64,000 nt of DNA from Pseudomonas taetrolens (GTDB lineage: Bacteria; Pseudomonadota; Gammaproteobacteria; Pseudomonadales; Pseudomonadaceae). Numbering within the stretch: position 1 is the first letter of the stretch; each line of letters begins with the position of its first letter. This document shows, piece by piece, positions 8,552 to 17,972 of the stretch. The DNA lies in NCBI RefSeq assembly GCF_900475285.1, contig NZ_LS483370.1, positions 434,001-498,000 on the forward strand, given 5' to 3'. The notes beneath the pieces are model-generated. The model did not search any database. It was given only the letters and a program-made list of their open reading frames with translations, and was not told the DNA's origin. A program made the position numbers and the translations under genes.

Positions 8552-9832
8552 ATGAACCTGTTTAACCTGCGTCGCCCCCCTACCCATCTGGATGAGCTGG
8601 CTGCGCCATCCGTTCCCCCGATGCCCAGGCACCATCCCCGCGAATGCCTGATGCCTGGCGTCGAGCGTGCGGAGCAGGTGTTTGTACGCGGTCAGGGTTC
8701 GTGGATGTGGGACAGCGACAGCCGTGCTTATCTGGACTTCACCCAGGGTGGGGCGGTGAATAGCCTGGGGCACAGCCCGGCGGTGCTGATCAAGGCGATG
8801 GCCGAGCAGGCGCAGTCGTTGATGAATCCGGGCGCGGGCTTTTATAACCGGGCAATGCTGGATCTGGCAGAGCGTTTGTGTGAAAGCACCGCAAGCGACC
8901 AGGTGCATTTTCTGAACACCGGCGCTGAAGCCAACGAAGGTGCGATCAAGCTGGCGCGTAAGTGGGGCCAGCTGCATCGTGGCGGAGCGCATCGGATCAT
9001 CACCGCGACCCACAGCTGTCACGGGCGCAGTTTTGGGGCGATGTCGGCTTCGGGCAGCGGCACTTTTGACAATCGCTTCGAACCGCAAATGCCGGGATTC
9101 ATCAATGTGCCGTTTAACGACTTGCCAGCATTGCACGCGGCAGTTGATGCGCAAACCGTGGCCATCATGCTGGAGCCCGTGCAGAGCGATGCGGGTGTGA
9201 TTCCGGCCACGGAGCACTACCTCAAAGGGGTAGAGCGGTTGTGTCGTGAGTTGGGAATCCTGCTCATTCTGGATGAAGTCCAGACCGGCATGGGCCGTTG
9301 CGGCACCTTGCTGGCTGAACAGAACTACGGCGTTCGCGCCGACATCATCACGCTGGGCAAAGGCCTGGGCGGCGGAGTCCCCCTGGCCGCGTTGCTGGCA
9401 CGCGGCAAAGCCTGTTGCCTGGAACCGGGTGAGCTGGGCGGCACCCATCATGGCAACGCCTTGATGACAGCGGCCGGCGGTGCCGTGCTCGCGACGCTGC
9501 TGGAAAAAGGTTTTTTGCAACAGGTGCGGGACGCTGGCCAATACCTGGGTGAAGGGCTGAGCCGGCTGGCTAATCGTTATGCCCACGGTGAACTGCGTGG
9601 CCAAGGGTTGTTTTGGGGGCTGACCTTGTCGGATGAATCGGCGGACGCGGTGGTCAAGGCTGCACGGTATGAAGGCTTGTTGCTCAGCGCGCCACAGCCT
9701 GACTGTTTGCGTTTCACACCTGCGCTGTGCGTCAGCAAAGGTAACATCGATGAGATGCTGCTGCGTCTGGCCCGTGCGTTTGCCCGGGTACGTACTGCGC
9801 AGCTGCAGTGCCGTCGTGGAGTCGCCGTCTGA
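8552..9832 (+). CDS. class III PLP-dependent aminotransferase (acetylornithine/aspartate aminotransferase family)
   Basis: The 426-aa protein belongs to the ArgD/GabT-like class III aminotransferases. Seen: FLNTGAEANEGAIKLAR (phosphate-binding region), SCHGRSFG, the aspartate motif LILDEVQTGMGR and the PLP-lysine motif LGKGLGGGVPLAA. The true amino donor cannot be decided; the family includes acetylornithine, ornithine and GABA-type enzymes. It matches PA0530 in the P. aeruginosa rsmY neighbourhood. ATG 8552 (MNLFNLRR) is preferred to ATG 8531, as homologues begin with MNLF; neither has a strong Shine-Dalgarno. Divergent from the LysR gene. Confidence 0.9.
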   Translation: MNLFNLRRPPTHLDELAAPSVPPMPRHHPRECLMPGVERAEQVFVRGQGSWMWDSDSRAYLDFTQGGAVNSLGHSPAVLIKAMAEQAQSLMNPGAGFYNRAMLDLAERLCESTASDQVHFLNTGAEANEGAIKLARKWGQLHRGGAHRIITATHSCHGRSFGAMSASGSGTFDNRFEPQMPGFINVPFNDLPALHAAVDAQTVAIMLEPVQSDAGVIPATEHYLKGVERLCRELGILLILDEVQTGMGRCGTLLAEQNYGVRADIITLGKGLGGGVPLAALLARGKACCLEPGELGGTHHGNALMTAAGGAVLATLLEKGFLQQVRDAGQYLGEGLSRLANRYAHGELRGQGLFWGLTLSDESADAVVKAARYEGLLLSAPQPDCLRFTPALCVSKGNIDEMLLRLARAFARVRTAQLQCRRGVAV

Positions 9833-9883
9833 AACTCGTCGCCGTATACAGAATTTAAAGAACCGTCTCGCGGTATAACGCGT

Positions 9884-9922
9884 CGCCCTGTGCCTGTTTC
9901 GTTCGGCACGGGGCGTTTTTTT
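9884..9922 (+). terminator. intrinsic terminator of the aminotransferase gene
   Basis: An 11-bp stem (CGCCCTGTGCC 9884-9894 with GGCACGGGGCG 9905-9915, one G-T pair) with a 10-base loop is followed by seven T. Confidence 0.9.
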
Positions 9923-10016
9923 GCCTGGAGAAAACGTGCGGACTGAACCTTCTGCACGCCGGTGGAGTCGATTGATCGTAGGGCTTGATTAAGCCCACTT
10001 ATTGGGGAGTTACTTG

Positions 10017-10175
10017 ATGGACATTATTCGAATCATCATCGCCATCCTGCTTCCACCGCTGGGGGTGTTCTTGCAAGTGGGTTTCGCGGGGGCATTCTGG
10101 TTGAACATTCTGCTGACCTTGTGCGGTTATTTCCCGGGGATCATCCACGCGGTCTACATCATTGCAAAACGTTAA
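10017..10175 (+). CDS. Pmp3/YqaE-family (UPF0057) small membrane protein
   Basis: A 52-codon gene with GGGGAG eight bases before its ATG. The product begins MDIIRIIIAILLPPLGVFLQ and is two hydrophobic helices (about residues 4-22 and 27-49) joined by a short glycine turn, ending in KR. The LLPPLGVFLQVG and LCGYFPGIIHAVYII blocks are the signature of the Pmp3 proteolipid family, linked in fungi, plants and bacteria to membrane potential and salt or cold stress. The molecular role in bacteria is unsettled. A small hairpin GGGCTT-GATT-AAGCCC lies in its leader at 9981-9996. It stands alone between the aminotransferase terminator and the convergent peptidase gene. Confidence 0.9.
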   Translation: MDIIRIIIAILLPPLGVFLQVGFAGAFWLNILLTLCGYFPGIIHAVYIIAKR

Positions 10176-10203
10176 CGCCCCTCTGCCGAGCGATGAATAA
10201 CGC

Positions 10204-10233
10204 CGGTAGGTGCCGCCTGCGCAGCGCCTACCG
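10204..10233. repeat. strong GC-rich hairpin between convergent genes
   Basis: CGGTAGGTGCCGC pairs with GCAGCGCCTACCG around a 4-base loop (12 of 13 positions pair, counting one G-T). It overlaps the stop codon of the minus-strand peptidase gene. The GTAGG...CCTAC ends resemble a REP element; there is no T-run, so it may protect or end both converging transcripts without being a classic terminator. Confidence 0.6.
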
Positions 10234-12057
10234 AGCAGCCATCACCTCGCGATAAAACAACCATTCCTGCTCCAGGGCATGTGCCTGATTACTGGCTTTG
10301 CGAAAACCGTGGCGCTCGTCAGGATAGTAATAGGCCCTGGCCGGGATGCCGTTGTCCTGCAAGGCCTTGAGCATGTCCCGGGTCTGCTGGGGAACCACGA
10401 CCGCATCCAGTTCGCCCTGGAAGAAAATTACCGGGACGTGGATCTGCCTGGCATGCAGCAGCGGGGTGCGGGCGGCATAACGCTCGGCGTCGCGCTCGGG
10501 ATCTCCGATGAGCCAGTCCAGGTAGTCGCCTTCAAACTTGTGGGTGGCCCGGGCCAGGGCCACCGGATCGCTGACGCCGTACAGGCTGGCGCCCCCGCGG
10601 AACACATCCTGGAATGCCAGGGCGCACAACGTGGTGTAGCCGCCTGCGCTGCCGCCGCGAATAAACGCGTTTTGACCATCGATCAGCCCCTGTTCGGCGA
10701 GGTAGCTGACGACCGCACATGCGTCTTCGACATCCACGATCCCCCATTGCAAATGCAGGGCCTGACGATAATCACGGCCATAGCCCGTGCTGCCGCGGTA
10801 GTTAAGGTCGGCCACGGCAAATCCGCGCTGGGTCCAGTACTGAATGCGCGGGTCGAGCATCGGGTAACAGGCGGAGGTCGGGCCGCCGTGGATAAACACC
10901 ACCAAGGGCGGTTTGACCTCATTGTGCATCGAGGGGTAGAAAAAACCGTGTGCTTCGCTGTTGCCCGAGGGGTAGCGCAGAGTACGCGGGCGGCTGATCT
11001 GCTCGGGCGGCAGCGGCGCGATGCCACCGGCCAGCACCTCGGCCTGTTGATCGCTGCGGCGAATACGGATCACCGCCGACGGGCTGACTGGCGATGCGAC
11101 GATGGCATAGATGAATGCGTCATCCAGCGCCAGGCTGCGGAAGCGGCTGTAATTGCCCGTCAGGTCTTCTTGAGTGCCATCAGCATGGCGGATGCCCAAG
11201 CGCCCGAAACCCTCTACGGTCCAGCTGGCCAGATACGCGTGGCCCTCCAGAGGTACCCAGGTGCAGCCGCCCGATTGCCAGGGAGCCGGGGCATGATCGG
11301 CAGCGGCACTTGGTACAGGCACTAAACCTCCGGCCGATTCGGCCCACGGTTGCCAGAAACCCGCACGGTCCGTCAGGCAGTACAGTCGATTGTGTGCATC
11401 GAAGCGGGGTTGTTGCAGCGATTCCTCACGGCTGTCTCCCGCAACGCAGCGTGCGGTGCCCCAGCCGCCATCGTCCTGGCGCTCGGCGAGCATCAGGCGG
11501 GTGGACGTCCAGGGTTGATGCGGCCGGCTCCATTCAATCCAGGCCAGGTGTTGAGCGTTTGGGCTGAGGCAGGGGGCGGTGTAGAAGTCAGCACCTTCGG
11601 CCAGCACCTGGCGCTCAAGTGAGCTCAGGTTGAGGCTGATCAGTCGATGTTGATTGGCGTTTTCTTCAATGGCCAGCACCTGCCCTTGGGCATGGTTCAC
11701 GTCGCCATAACGGCAGTTGCCGTGGGTCAGGGCGTGCGGGGTGCTGCCATCCAGCGGTTGCAGGTACAGCTGTTGATCGGACTCGTTAACGAACACTACC
11801 GCGTCGTCGCTCAGGCAAAAGGCCCCGCCGCCATACTCGTAAACCCGGCTGCGCACGCTGAAGCCAGCGGGTGTCAGGCAACAGGCCTGGCCGTTGCGCC
11901 AGTGCCAGATACGGCAGGCGGCGTCTGCGGGGCGGTATTCATTCCAGAACAGCCCAAGAGCGCTGGTCCGCAGCTCGGCGAAGTCTACCCCGGCGGCCAC
12001 CGCGAGGGCGGCGCTGAACGGTTCAGCCTTTAGCGATGAGTCGGGAGTTTCGATCAT
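10228..12057 (-). CDS. pqqM: S9 prolyl oligopeptidase-family protease at the end of the pqq operon
   Basis: The 609-aa product has an N-terminal beta-propeller-like part and a C-terminal S9 peptidase domain with the serine motif RGGSAGGYT, acid motif [12 protein letters not shown] and histidine motif [10 protein letters not shown], so the triad is intact. Pseudomonas pqq operons of the fluorescens group carry such a gene after pqqE, named pqqM; a part in trimming PqqA is proposed but not proven. The start at 12057 (MIETPDSS) overlaps pqqE by 35 bases; an in-frame ATG at 12093 would overlap by 71. No convincing Shine-Dalgarno, which suggests coupling to pqqE. Confidence 0.88.
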   Translation of the reverse strand: MIETPDSSLKAEPFSAALAVAAGVDFAELRTSALGLFWNEYRPADAACRIWHWRNGQACCLTPAGFSVRSRVYEYGGGAFCLSDDAVVFVNESDQQLYLQPLDGSTPHALTHGNCRYGDVNHAQGQVLAIEENANQHRLISLNLSSLERQVLAEGADFYTAPCLSPNAQHLAWIEWSRPHQPWTSTRLMLAERQDDGGWGTARCVAGDSREESLQQPRFDAHNRLYCLTDRAGFWQPWAESAGGLVPVPSAAADHAPAPWQSGGCTWVPLEGHAYLASWTVEGFGRLGIRHADGTQEDLTGNYSRFRSLALDDAFIYAIVASPVSPSAVIRIRRSDQQAEVLAGGIAPLPPEQISRPRTLRYPSGNSEAHGFFYPSMHNEVKPPLVVFIHGGPTSACYPMLDPRIQYWTQRGFAVADLNYRGSTGYGRDYRQALHLQWGIVDVEDACAVVSYLAEQGLIDGQNAFIRGGSAGGYTTLCALAFQDVFRGGASLYGVSDPVALARATHKFEGDYLDWLIGDPERDAERYAARTPLLHARQIHVPVIFFQGELDAVVVPQQTRDMLKALQDNGIPARAYYYPDERHGFRKASNQAHALEQEWLFYREVMAAR

Positions 12058-13159
12058 TTCGGAAGGCCAGTTGTTCGATGGTTTGAGTGGCATGCTCGGC
12101 CTCTTCGCGCGCCTTGAGGATCAAGTCGTGTTGCGGTGACTTGCTGCACACCGGGTCGGCGTTGCTGGCATCGCCGGTGAGCATAAAGGCCTGGCAGCGG
12201 CAGCCGCCGAAGTCCTTTTCTTTCTCGTCGCACGAGCGACAAGGCTCAGGCATCCAGTCGTAACCGCGAAAACGGTTGAAGCCGAATGACTCATACCAGA
12301 TGTGCTGCATGCTGTGATCGCGCACGTTGGGAAAGGCGATCGGCATTTGTCGGGCGCCATGGCACGGCAGGGCAGTACCGTCCGGGGTGACGGTCAAAAA
12401 GATGCTGCCCCAACCGTTCATGCAGGCTTTCGGGCGCTCTTCATAATAGTCCGGCGTCACGAAAATCAGCTTGCAGGGATGACCTTCGGCCTCAAGCTTG
12501 GCCCGGTATTCGTTGGTGATGCGTTCGGCGCGTACCAGTTGTTCCTTGGTCGGCAACAGCCCGACACGGTTGAGCTGGGCCCACCCGTAAAACTGGCATG
12601 TGGCGAGTTCGACGAAGTCGGCTTCAAGGGCGATGCACAGCTCGATGATGCGGTCGATCTTGTCGATGTTGTGCCGATGGGTGACGAAGTTCAGCACCAT
12701 CGGATACCCGTGGGCTTTCACGGCCCGGGCCATTTCAAGCTTTTGCGCGAAGGCTTTTTTCGAGCCAGCCAGGAGGTTGTTCACCTGCTCATCGCTGGCC
12801 TGGAAGCTGATCTGGATGTGGTCCAGCCCGGCTTTTTTGAAGTCGCTGATCTTCTGCTCGGTCAGGCCGATGCCCGAAGTAATCAGGTTGGTGTAGAAGC
12901 CCAGCTTGCGCGCCTCGGCAATCAGTTCAGCCAAATCCTGGCGTACCAGCGGTTCACCCCCGGAGAACCCCAGCTGTGCCGCGCCCATCTCCCGCGCTTC
13001 GCGAAACACCTTGATCCACTGCTCGGTGCTCAACTCTTTGCCTTGCTGGGCGAAGTCCAGCGGGTTGGAGCAGTACGGGCATTGCAACGGGCAGCGATAA
13101 GTCAGCTCGGCCAGCAGCCACAGTGGCAGGCCGACCTCTGGCTTGGGCGGTAAGGGCAT
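12023..13159 (-). CDS. pqqE: PqqA peptide cyclase, radical SAM/SPASM protein PqqE
   Basis: PqqE forms the carbon-carbon bond between the glutamate and tyrosine of the PqqA precursor, with PqqD presenting the peptide. The 378-aa protein has the radical SAM cluster motif [11 protein letters not shown] near its N terminus and a cysteine-rich SPASM tail ([29 protein letters not shown]) for extra Fe-S clusters. ATG 13159 gives [16 protein letters not shown] and lies 7 bases after the pqqD stop; the longer open frame from 13285 runs inside pqqD and is not credible. Confidence 0.95.
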   Translation of the reverse strand: MPLPPKPEVGLPLWLLAELTYRCPLQCPYCSNPLDFAQQGKELSTEQWIKVFREAREMGAAQLGFSGGEPLVRQDLAELIAEARKLGFYTNLITSGIGLTEQKISDFKKAGLDHIQISFQASDEQVNNLLAGSKKAFAQKLEMARAVKAHGYPMVLNFVTHRHNIDKIDRIIELCIALEADFVELATCQFYGWAQLNRVGLLPTKEQLVRAERITNEYRAKLEAEGHPCKLIFVTPDYYEERPKACMNGWGSIFLTVTPDGTALPCHGARQMPIAFPNVRDHSMQHIWYESFGFNRFRGYDWMPEPCRSCDEKEKDFGGCRCQAFMLTGDASNADPVCSKSPQHDLILKAREEAEHATQTIEQLAFRNDRNSRLIAKG

Positions 13160-13166
13160 CAGGCTA

Positions 13167-13442
13167 TCAGGCAAGTTCGATCCAGTGCTCTGCACGAGCG
13201 ACCTCCATAAATTGCTCGATGTCAGCGCCGAGCTCGGGTACGCCGGGGAACTGTTTGTCCAGTTCACCAATGATAGCGTCAACATCGCGTTGGCCGTCGA
13301 TCAGGCCTCCGATCAAGGCGGCGCTGTCATTGAGTTTTATCATGCCTTCGGGATACAGCAGCACATGGCCTTTTTGCGCGGGCTCGTATTGAAAGCGGTA
13401 GCCAGGGCGCCAGGTCGGAATTTTGCTGCGATCGAAGCTCAT
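13167..13442 (-). CDS. pqqD: PqqA-binding chaperone PqqD
   Basis: PqqD is the small peptide-binding (RiPP recognition element) protein that hands PqqA to PqqE. The 91-aa product begins [20 protein letters not shown] and contains [22 protein letters not shown], the typical PqqD core. It overlaps pqqC by 4 bases. Confidence 0.95.
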   Translation of the reverse strand: MSFDRSKIPTWRPGYRFQYEPAQKGHVLLYPEGMIKLNDSAALIGGLIDGQRDVDAIIGELDKQFPGVPELGADIEQFMEVARAEHWIELA

Positions 13443-14191
13443 AGGGTGATTCCTTTGTGCCAGACACGTTGGTCGGTCACGCTGTGATAGGGCGGACGAT
13501 CCAGCTCATACGCCATGGTCATGGCATCAAGCATGCTCCAAAGGATGTCCAGTTTGAACTGGAGAATTTCCAGCATGCGCTGCTGGCCTTCATAGGTCGT
13601 GTAGTGCTGCAACGTAATCGCCAGCCCATGCTCCACGTCGCGTCGGGCCTGGCCCAGGCGAGTGCGGAAATACTCATAACCGGCAGGATCGATCCACGGG
13701 TAATGCTGCGGCCAGCTGTCGAGGCGCGACTGGTGGATCTGCGGCGCGAACATTTCGGTCAGCGAGCTGCTGGCCGCTTCTTCCCAACTGGCGCGGCGGG
13801 CGAAGTTGACGTAGGCATCCACCGCAAAGCGCACGCCGGGCAACACCAGCTCTTGAGAGCGCAGCTGATCCGGGTCCAGGCCAACCGCTTGACCAAGGCG
13901 TAGCCAGGCCTCGATGCCGCCATCCTCTCCCGGCGCACCATCGTGGTCGAGCAGGCGCTGGATCCATTCGCGACGGACTTCGCGGTCCGGACAATTGGCC
14001 AGGATCGCTGCGTCTTTCAGGGGAATGTTCACCTGATAGTAGAAGCGGTTGGCGACCCAGCCTTGAATCTGCTCGCGGGTAGCGCGGCCCTCATACATGG
14101 CTACCTGATACGGGTGGTAGATGTGGTAGTACGCACCTTTGGCGCGCAGGGCTGCTTCGAATTCGGTGGTGGAGAGAGGGGCTTGGGTCAT
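13439..14191 (-). CDS. pqqC: pyrroloquinoline-quinone synthase PqqC
   Basis: PqqC is the cofactor-free oxidase that closes the ring and oxidises 3a-(2-amino-2-carboxyethyl)-4,5-dioxohexahydroquinoline-7,9-dicarboxylate to PQQ. The 250-aa length is standard. Seen: [33 protein letters not shown] with active-site His, Tyr and Arg residues, and [18 protein letters not shown] near residue 175. It is separated from pqqB by 69 bases that contain a REP element. Confidence 0.95.
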   Translation of the reverse strand: MTQAPLSTTEFEAALRAKGAYYHIYHPYQVAMYEGRATREQIQGWVANRFYYQVNIPLKDAAILANCPDREVRREWIQRLLDHDGAPGEDGGIEAWLRLGQAVGLDPDQLRSQELVLPGVRFAVDAYVNFARRASWEEAASSSLTEMFAPQIHQSRLDSWPQHYPWIDPAGYEYFRTRLGQARRDVEHGLAITLQHYTTYEGQQRMLEILQFKLDILWSMLDAMTMAYELDRPPYHSVTDQRVWHKGITL

Positions 14192-14216
14192 GCAATGCCT
14201 CCAGAAGATGATTCTC

Positions 14217-14246
14217 CTGCAGGAGCGAGCAAGCTCGCTGCTGCAG
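14217..14246. repeat. single REP element inside the pqq operon
   Basis: A nearly perfect 30-bp palindrome with CTGCAG at both ends and GAGCGAGCAAGCTCGCT in the middle sits in the 69-bp gap between pqqB and pqqC. In the mRNA it would fold into a long hairpin that can hold back 3' exonucleases or reduce readthrough. Confidence 0.8.
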
Positions 14247-14260
14247 GGTTTATGCGAGAT

Positions 14261-15172
14261 TTACAGCTTGATACTCATTCCGTCAAAGGCCACTTCAACG
14301 CCCCGGCGAACCAGTTCGGCGCGCTCGGCAGAGTCTTCGTCGAGGATCGGGTTAGTGTTGTTGATATGGATCAGCACCTTACGCTGCTCGGGCAATTGTT
14401 CCAGTACTTCAAGCATGCCGCCGGGGCCGTTTTGCGCCAGGTGGCCCATTTCGCGACCGGTGCGGGTGCCGACGCCACGGCGTTGCATCTCATCGTCGTC
14501 CCACATCGTGCCGTCTACCAGCAGGCAGTCGCTGCCGGCCATGATTTCCAGTAAAGGGGCATCGACTTTGCCCAGGCCCGGGGCATAGAACAGTTTGCCG
14601 CCGGTGCGCAGGTCTTCAACGATCAGGCCAATGTTGTCGCCCGGATGCGGGTCGAAACGGTGTGGCGAATAGGGGGGCGCGGCACTGCGCAAAGGCAGAG
14701 GGCTGAAACGCAGGTTGGGGCAGGCCGGGATGGTAAACGTGCCTTGCAGCTCGATACGGTTCCAGTTCAAACCACCATTCCAGTGCTTGAGCATGGTGAA
14801 CAGCGGGAAGCCGGTGCTCAAATCTTCATGGACCATGTCGGTGCACCACACTTCGTGCGGGCAGCCCTCGCGCAAGCTGAGCAAACCGGTGGTGTGATCG
14901 ATCTGGCTGTCCATCAAAATGATGGCGCTGATCCCGGTATCACGCAGGGCGCGGCCCGGCTGCATCGGCGCAAAGCCTTGGAGTTGGGCGCGGATATCGG
15001 GTGACGTGTTGCACAGGACCCAGTTCACGCCATCATCGGAAATCGCAATCGAGGACTGGGTGCGTGCGGTGGCGCGCAGGCTACCATCGCGAAAACCCGC
15101 GCAGTTGACGCAGTTACAGTTCCACTGCGGGAAACCGCCGCCGGCGGCGGAACCTAGAATCTGGACGAACAT
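14261..15172 (-). CDS. pqqB: PqqB, metallo-beta-lactamase-fold PQQ biosynthesis protein
   Basis: The 303-aa product starts [21 protein letters not shown], a hallmark of PqqB including the conserved cysteines near the N terminus. It has a metallo-beta-lactamase fold with [10 protein letters not shown]. PqqB is reported to act as a tyrosine hydroxylase on the cross-linked Glu-Tyr intermediate; older work suggested a transport role. It follows pqqA after an intrinsic terminator, so it depends on readthrough or its own promoter. Confidence 0.95.
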   Translation of the reverse strand: MFVQILGSAAGGGFPQWNCNCVNCAGFRDGSLRATARTQSSIAISDDGVNWVLCNTSPDIRAQLQGFAPMQPGRALRDTGISAIILMDSQIDHTTGLLSLREGCPHEVWCTDMVHEDLSTGFPLFTMLKHWNGGLNWNRIELQGTFTIPACPNLRFSPLPLRSAAPPYSPHRFDPHPGDNIGLIVEDLRTGGKLFYAPGLGKVDAPLLEIMAGSDCLLVDGTMWDDDEMQRRGVGTRTGREMGHLAQNGPGGMLEVLEQLPEQRKVLIHINNTNPILDEDSAERAELVRRGVEVAFDGMSIKL

Positions 15173-15194
15173 GGGAGGCTGTTCTCTTGCAAAT

Positions 15195-15229
15195 CTGAAA
15201 ATAAAAACGCCCCGGCGAACCGAGGCGTT
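15195..15229 (-). terminator. intrinsic terminator/attenuator between pqqA and pqqB
   Basis: Read on the minus strand: AACGCCTCGG-TTCG-CCGGGGCGTT followed by TTTATTTT. The stem is 9 of 10 paired with a UUCG tetraloop. It lies 29 bases after the pqqA stop and before pqqB, so most transcripts should end after pqqA. That gives excess precursor peptide over enzymes, as described for pqq operons in general. Confidence 0.9.
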
Positions 15230-15257
15230 GGGTTGCTCTGCTCAGAAGCGTCGCAGA

Positions 15258-15332
15258 TCAACGACTTGCGAAGTACATGGTAACTTCAAAGCCAATGCGC
15301 AAATCGGTGTAAGCCGGTTTAGTCCAAGCCAT
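15258..15332 (-). CDS. pqqA: PQQ precursor peptide PqqA
   Basis: The 24-aa ribosomal precursor MAWTKPAYTDLRIGFEVTMY continues with FASR. The glutamate and tyrosine of E-V-T-M-Y (residues 16 and 20) are the atoms that become PQQ. A good GGAG ribosome site precedes the ATG. The gene lies between pqqF and pqqB and is followed by its own terminator. Confidence 0.97.
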   Translation of the reverse strand: MAWTKPAYTDLRIGFEVTMYFASR

Positions 15333-15370
15333 GAGATGACTCCTTCAGCGGTAGAGTGGGTGGGGTGTAG

Positions 15371-15430
15371 TAATTTAGTCCAGCTCCCGTAGGAGTTGTT
15401 CAAATGCTTAGGTGGCTATCTTACTAAATT
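15371..15430 (-). promoter_or_regulatory. probable control region of pqqA
   Basis: In the 135-bp gap between pqqF and pqqA there are two symmetrical elements: CTCC-CGTA-GGAG (15384-15395) and, flanking it, AATTTAGT (15372-15379) with its exact inverse ACTAAATT (15423-15430). The region is AT-rich compared with the genes around it. A promoter here is expected, as pqqA is strongly transcribed, but no clear -35/-10 pair was picked out; binding factors are unknown. Confidence 0.4.
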
Positions 15431-15467
15431 TGACTGCTTGTGAACGCCTCGAGATAAAGAAAGCTCA

Positions 15468-17924
15468 TTACATCGTTGGTAATGATCCGCTTCTTCCTTG
15501 AATAAACGATTCAGGTTCTGGATCTGTCGCCAAGCACAGCCAGCTGCATTTATCCTGATTGATCCGCTGCGCAGCGTTCAGTGTAGTGCCTGTATCCAGC
15601 GTCATAAGCGCGGTATAGAGGGACTTCAGGTAATCCGACGGATGGCCTGCGAGCTTTGCATGCCACAACAGTTCACTGCCCCGGGTCACGCTCAATGCTT
15701 CGATCGAGAACTGTTGGGCTAAAGCTGCTCGGGCTTCTGCAAAAGATTTTTCATCGAGTGCTGTCATTAAATTCGGCAGGGCGCGGATGAAAGTTCGGAT
15801 GTGTTCGAAGATTTCAGGCGTAGAGGCGTGAGGCGATTGCACGCCGAAGAGTAGGCCTGTTTGCCCATGGCATTGACGCAAACCGCTGAATACGGCGTAA
15901 CCCAGTTGCTGCTCGACACGCAGTTTTTGATAAAACGGGGTTTGCGCCACGTGAGCGATCAGGCGCCAGGCCGCTTCGTCAGCGATATCCGGTCGCGGTA
16001 TGGGGCAAAACACCAGCACGGCCTGTTCGTTGGAACCGCAGGCTTCGGTGTGCCAGTGGTGCCGTGCAGTGTGTTCGCGGGGCTGCGCCAGGTGCGCATC
16101 CGGTGTTCCGGGGACTTTGCTCAGCACCGGTGTGATCAAGGCCTGCGTGGCGGCGGGCAGGCCGACGGCCAAACCGTCCCAGCGAGCAGAAGCCCAGCAG
16201 TGCTCCAGGTCGCCAACGGAGAGCTCGGCGCAAGGCTGGCAGATATCCGGTAAACGCTTGAGCAGTTGGCGAATAGGTATTAACGATATGGCTGGGGGGC
16301 TGCTGACCCGCGGCTCGGCGGCCGCCGCGCCGAGCGCACGCAGTGCCTGCTCCAGAATCGCCGGCATCGGCTCGTGGAAGCCCTGCAGGTTCAGTTGCCA
16401 GTCCTGGCCCACGGCGCTGAACGACAACTCGACGCCGGCCTGACGTGCATCGTGCTGAAGTGAGCGCAGCTGACTTTGCAGTTGTGGCAGCACCTCGGCG
16501 CCGGGGTTAACCGCCAGCTGCCAACGCAGATAGATCGCTGCTTCACCGCTGTGGCTAGGCAGCGCCGTGCTGAAACTCATGGCGGACAGGTCTCGGCGGT
16601 TGCGCAAACGATCCTGCGCAAACGTGCGCAAGCCCCGGTGAGCGCTGGTCTGACCACGAATCAGGCCCGCACTGAGCGGTTCTTTCGCGGCGCGCAGGAA
16701 GGGGTTTGGCGTTGGCAGTTGCCAAGCCTGTTGCCATGTCGAGGCGGGTTGCAACTGCTCCAGCAGCGCTTTAAGCGCCATTACGCCGTGTTCCGTCAGC
16801 TCCGGCGATTGTTGTTCACTATCATGGCGGGCGAGTTCCAGCGCACCACTGACGTCCTGGCGACGTTGTTGCAGCAATAGGTATTCATCGCGCAGGGCTG
16901 ACCAGTCCTGTGCATTGAAAAAGGCCAGCCAGTCAGCGAATGCCTCATGGATCTGAGTGGCGTGTTGAGTGATGTCGGCAGTTGCGCTGAATTCAATCTG
17001 CAGCAGTGCCTGCGCCTTGAATTGATACAGCGGTACGGCTTTGAGGGTGTCGATCCGGTGTTGCTGGCGCAGATGAGCGATGAGACCGCCCGGCTTATCG
17101 GCATTGATCCAGTGGCACAGGAAATCCAGGGCCTCGGGAGCGCCGGGAGGTAACTGCTCGCACGCAACCATCACGCTCAGCCAATGACCGTCGAGATGCA
17201 GGTACGCGCGCTCCGCGTCCGTCATTAGCGTAGGCGGGTCAAGCTGTGGCGTACTCTGGCCCGGGGGCAACTGAGCACCACAGCGTTGCGCCAAGGCTTT
17301 GAGATCGTTCGCGGTCTGTGGCCCCACCAGGCTCAGGCTCATCTGCCCGGCGTGATAAAACTGCTGGTAGAAACCGCTCAGTGCCTGCTGAAAGCTCGCA
17401 CGCGGCACGGGCAGGCTGTAACGGTTGCCGGCGTGAAATGCACGGAGCGGGTGGGCCGGGTTCAGGGGTTGAAACAGTTTGATCTCACGCTGCGCCGCGG
17501 GTTCGCGAGCCCAGGCAATGAACTCGGCGTGCAGCACTTCACGTTCGCGTAACTGCTCATCCAGCTTCATGCGTGGATGCGCGAGCATATCGCACAGACG
17601 CTCAACGCCGCCTTCAAACGCTGTGGGCGGCAGTTCAAAAAAGAAATCGGTATGCCGCTCGCTGGTCCGGGCATTCACCTGACCGCCGTGACGTTGCACG
17701 TAAGCCATCAAGTTGTCCGGGGCCGGGAAGCGCTCGGTCCCCAGGAACAGCAAGTGCTCCAGAAAATGTGCCAGGCCCGGCCAGGCCGCAGGCACGTCAT
17801 GGCTGCCGGCGGCGACCCGCAATACAGCCGCGCAACGCTTGAGCCGTGGCACATGGCGCACTGATAGAGTCAGACCGTTTTCAAGGGTCAAACGTTGGGT
17901 GTGAGGGTGGTTCAGCGCAGGCAT
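15468..17924 (-). CDS. pqqF: PqqF, M16-family zinc protease for PqqA processing
   Basis: The 818-aa product is an M16 (pitrilysin/insulysin type) peptidase. The inverted zinc motif HFLEH, with LLFLG, lies near residue 54, and the rest forms the usual pair of M16 halves. PqqF in Pseudomonas and Klebsiella is needed for or stimulates PQQ formation, most likely by cutting PqqA or its cross-linked form. ATG 17924 (MPALNHPHTQRL) is chosen because GGAAG sits 6 bases upstream; an in-frame ATG at 17951 has no such site. It lies 48 bases after davA on the same strand. Confidence 0.92.
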   Translation of the reverse strand: MPALNHPHTQRLTLENGLTLSVRHVPRLKRCAAVLRVAAGSHDVPAAWPGLAHFLEHLLFLGTERFPAPDNLMAYVQRHGGQVNARTSERHTDFFFELPPTAFEGGVERLCDMLAHPRMKLDEQLREREVLHAEFIAWAREPAAQREIKLFQPLNPAHPLRAFHAGNRYSLPVPRASFQQALSGFYQQFYHAGQMSLSLVGPQTANDLKALAQRCGAQLPPGQSTPQLDPPTLMTDAERAYLHLDGHWLSVMVACEQLPPGAPEALDFLCHWINADKPGGLIAHLRQQHRIDTLKAVPLYQFKAQALLQIEFSATADITQHATQIHEAFADWLAFFNAQDWSALRDEYLLLQQRRQDVSGALELARHDSEQQSPELTEHGVMALKALLEQLQPASTWQQAWQLPTPNPFLRAAKEPLSAGLIRGQTSAHRGLRTFAQDRLRNRRDLSAMSFSTALPSHSGEAAIYLRWQLAVNPGAEVLPQLQSQLRSLQHDARQAGVELSFSAVGQDWQLNLQGFHEPMPAILEQALRALGAAAAEPRVSSPPAISLIPIRQLLKRLPDICQPCAELSVGDLEHCWASARWDGLAVGLPAATQALITPVLSKVPGTPDAHLAQPREHTARHHWHTEACGSNEQAVLVFCPIPRPDIADEAAWRLIAHVAQTPFYQKLRVEQQLGYAVFSGLRQCHGQTGLLFGVQSPHASTPEIFEHIRTFIRALPNLMTALDEKSFAEARAALAQQFSIEALSVTRGSELLWHAKLAGHPSDYLKSLYTALMTLDTGTTLNAAQRINQDKCSWLCLATDPEPESFIQGRSGSLPTM

Positions 17925-17972
17925 GGGCACTTCCGGAGCAGAGAAGCCCATATGCTAGCGGATTACGGGTAA

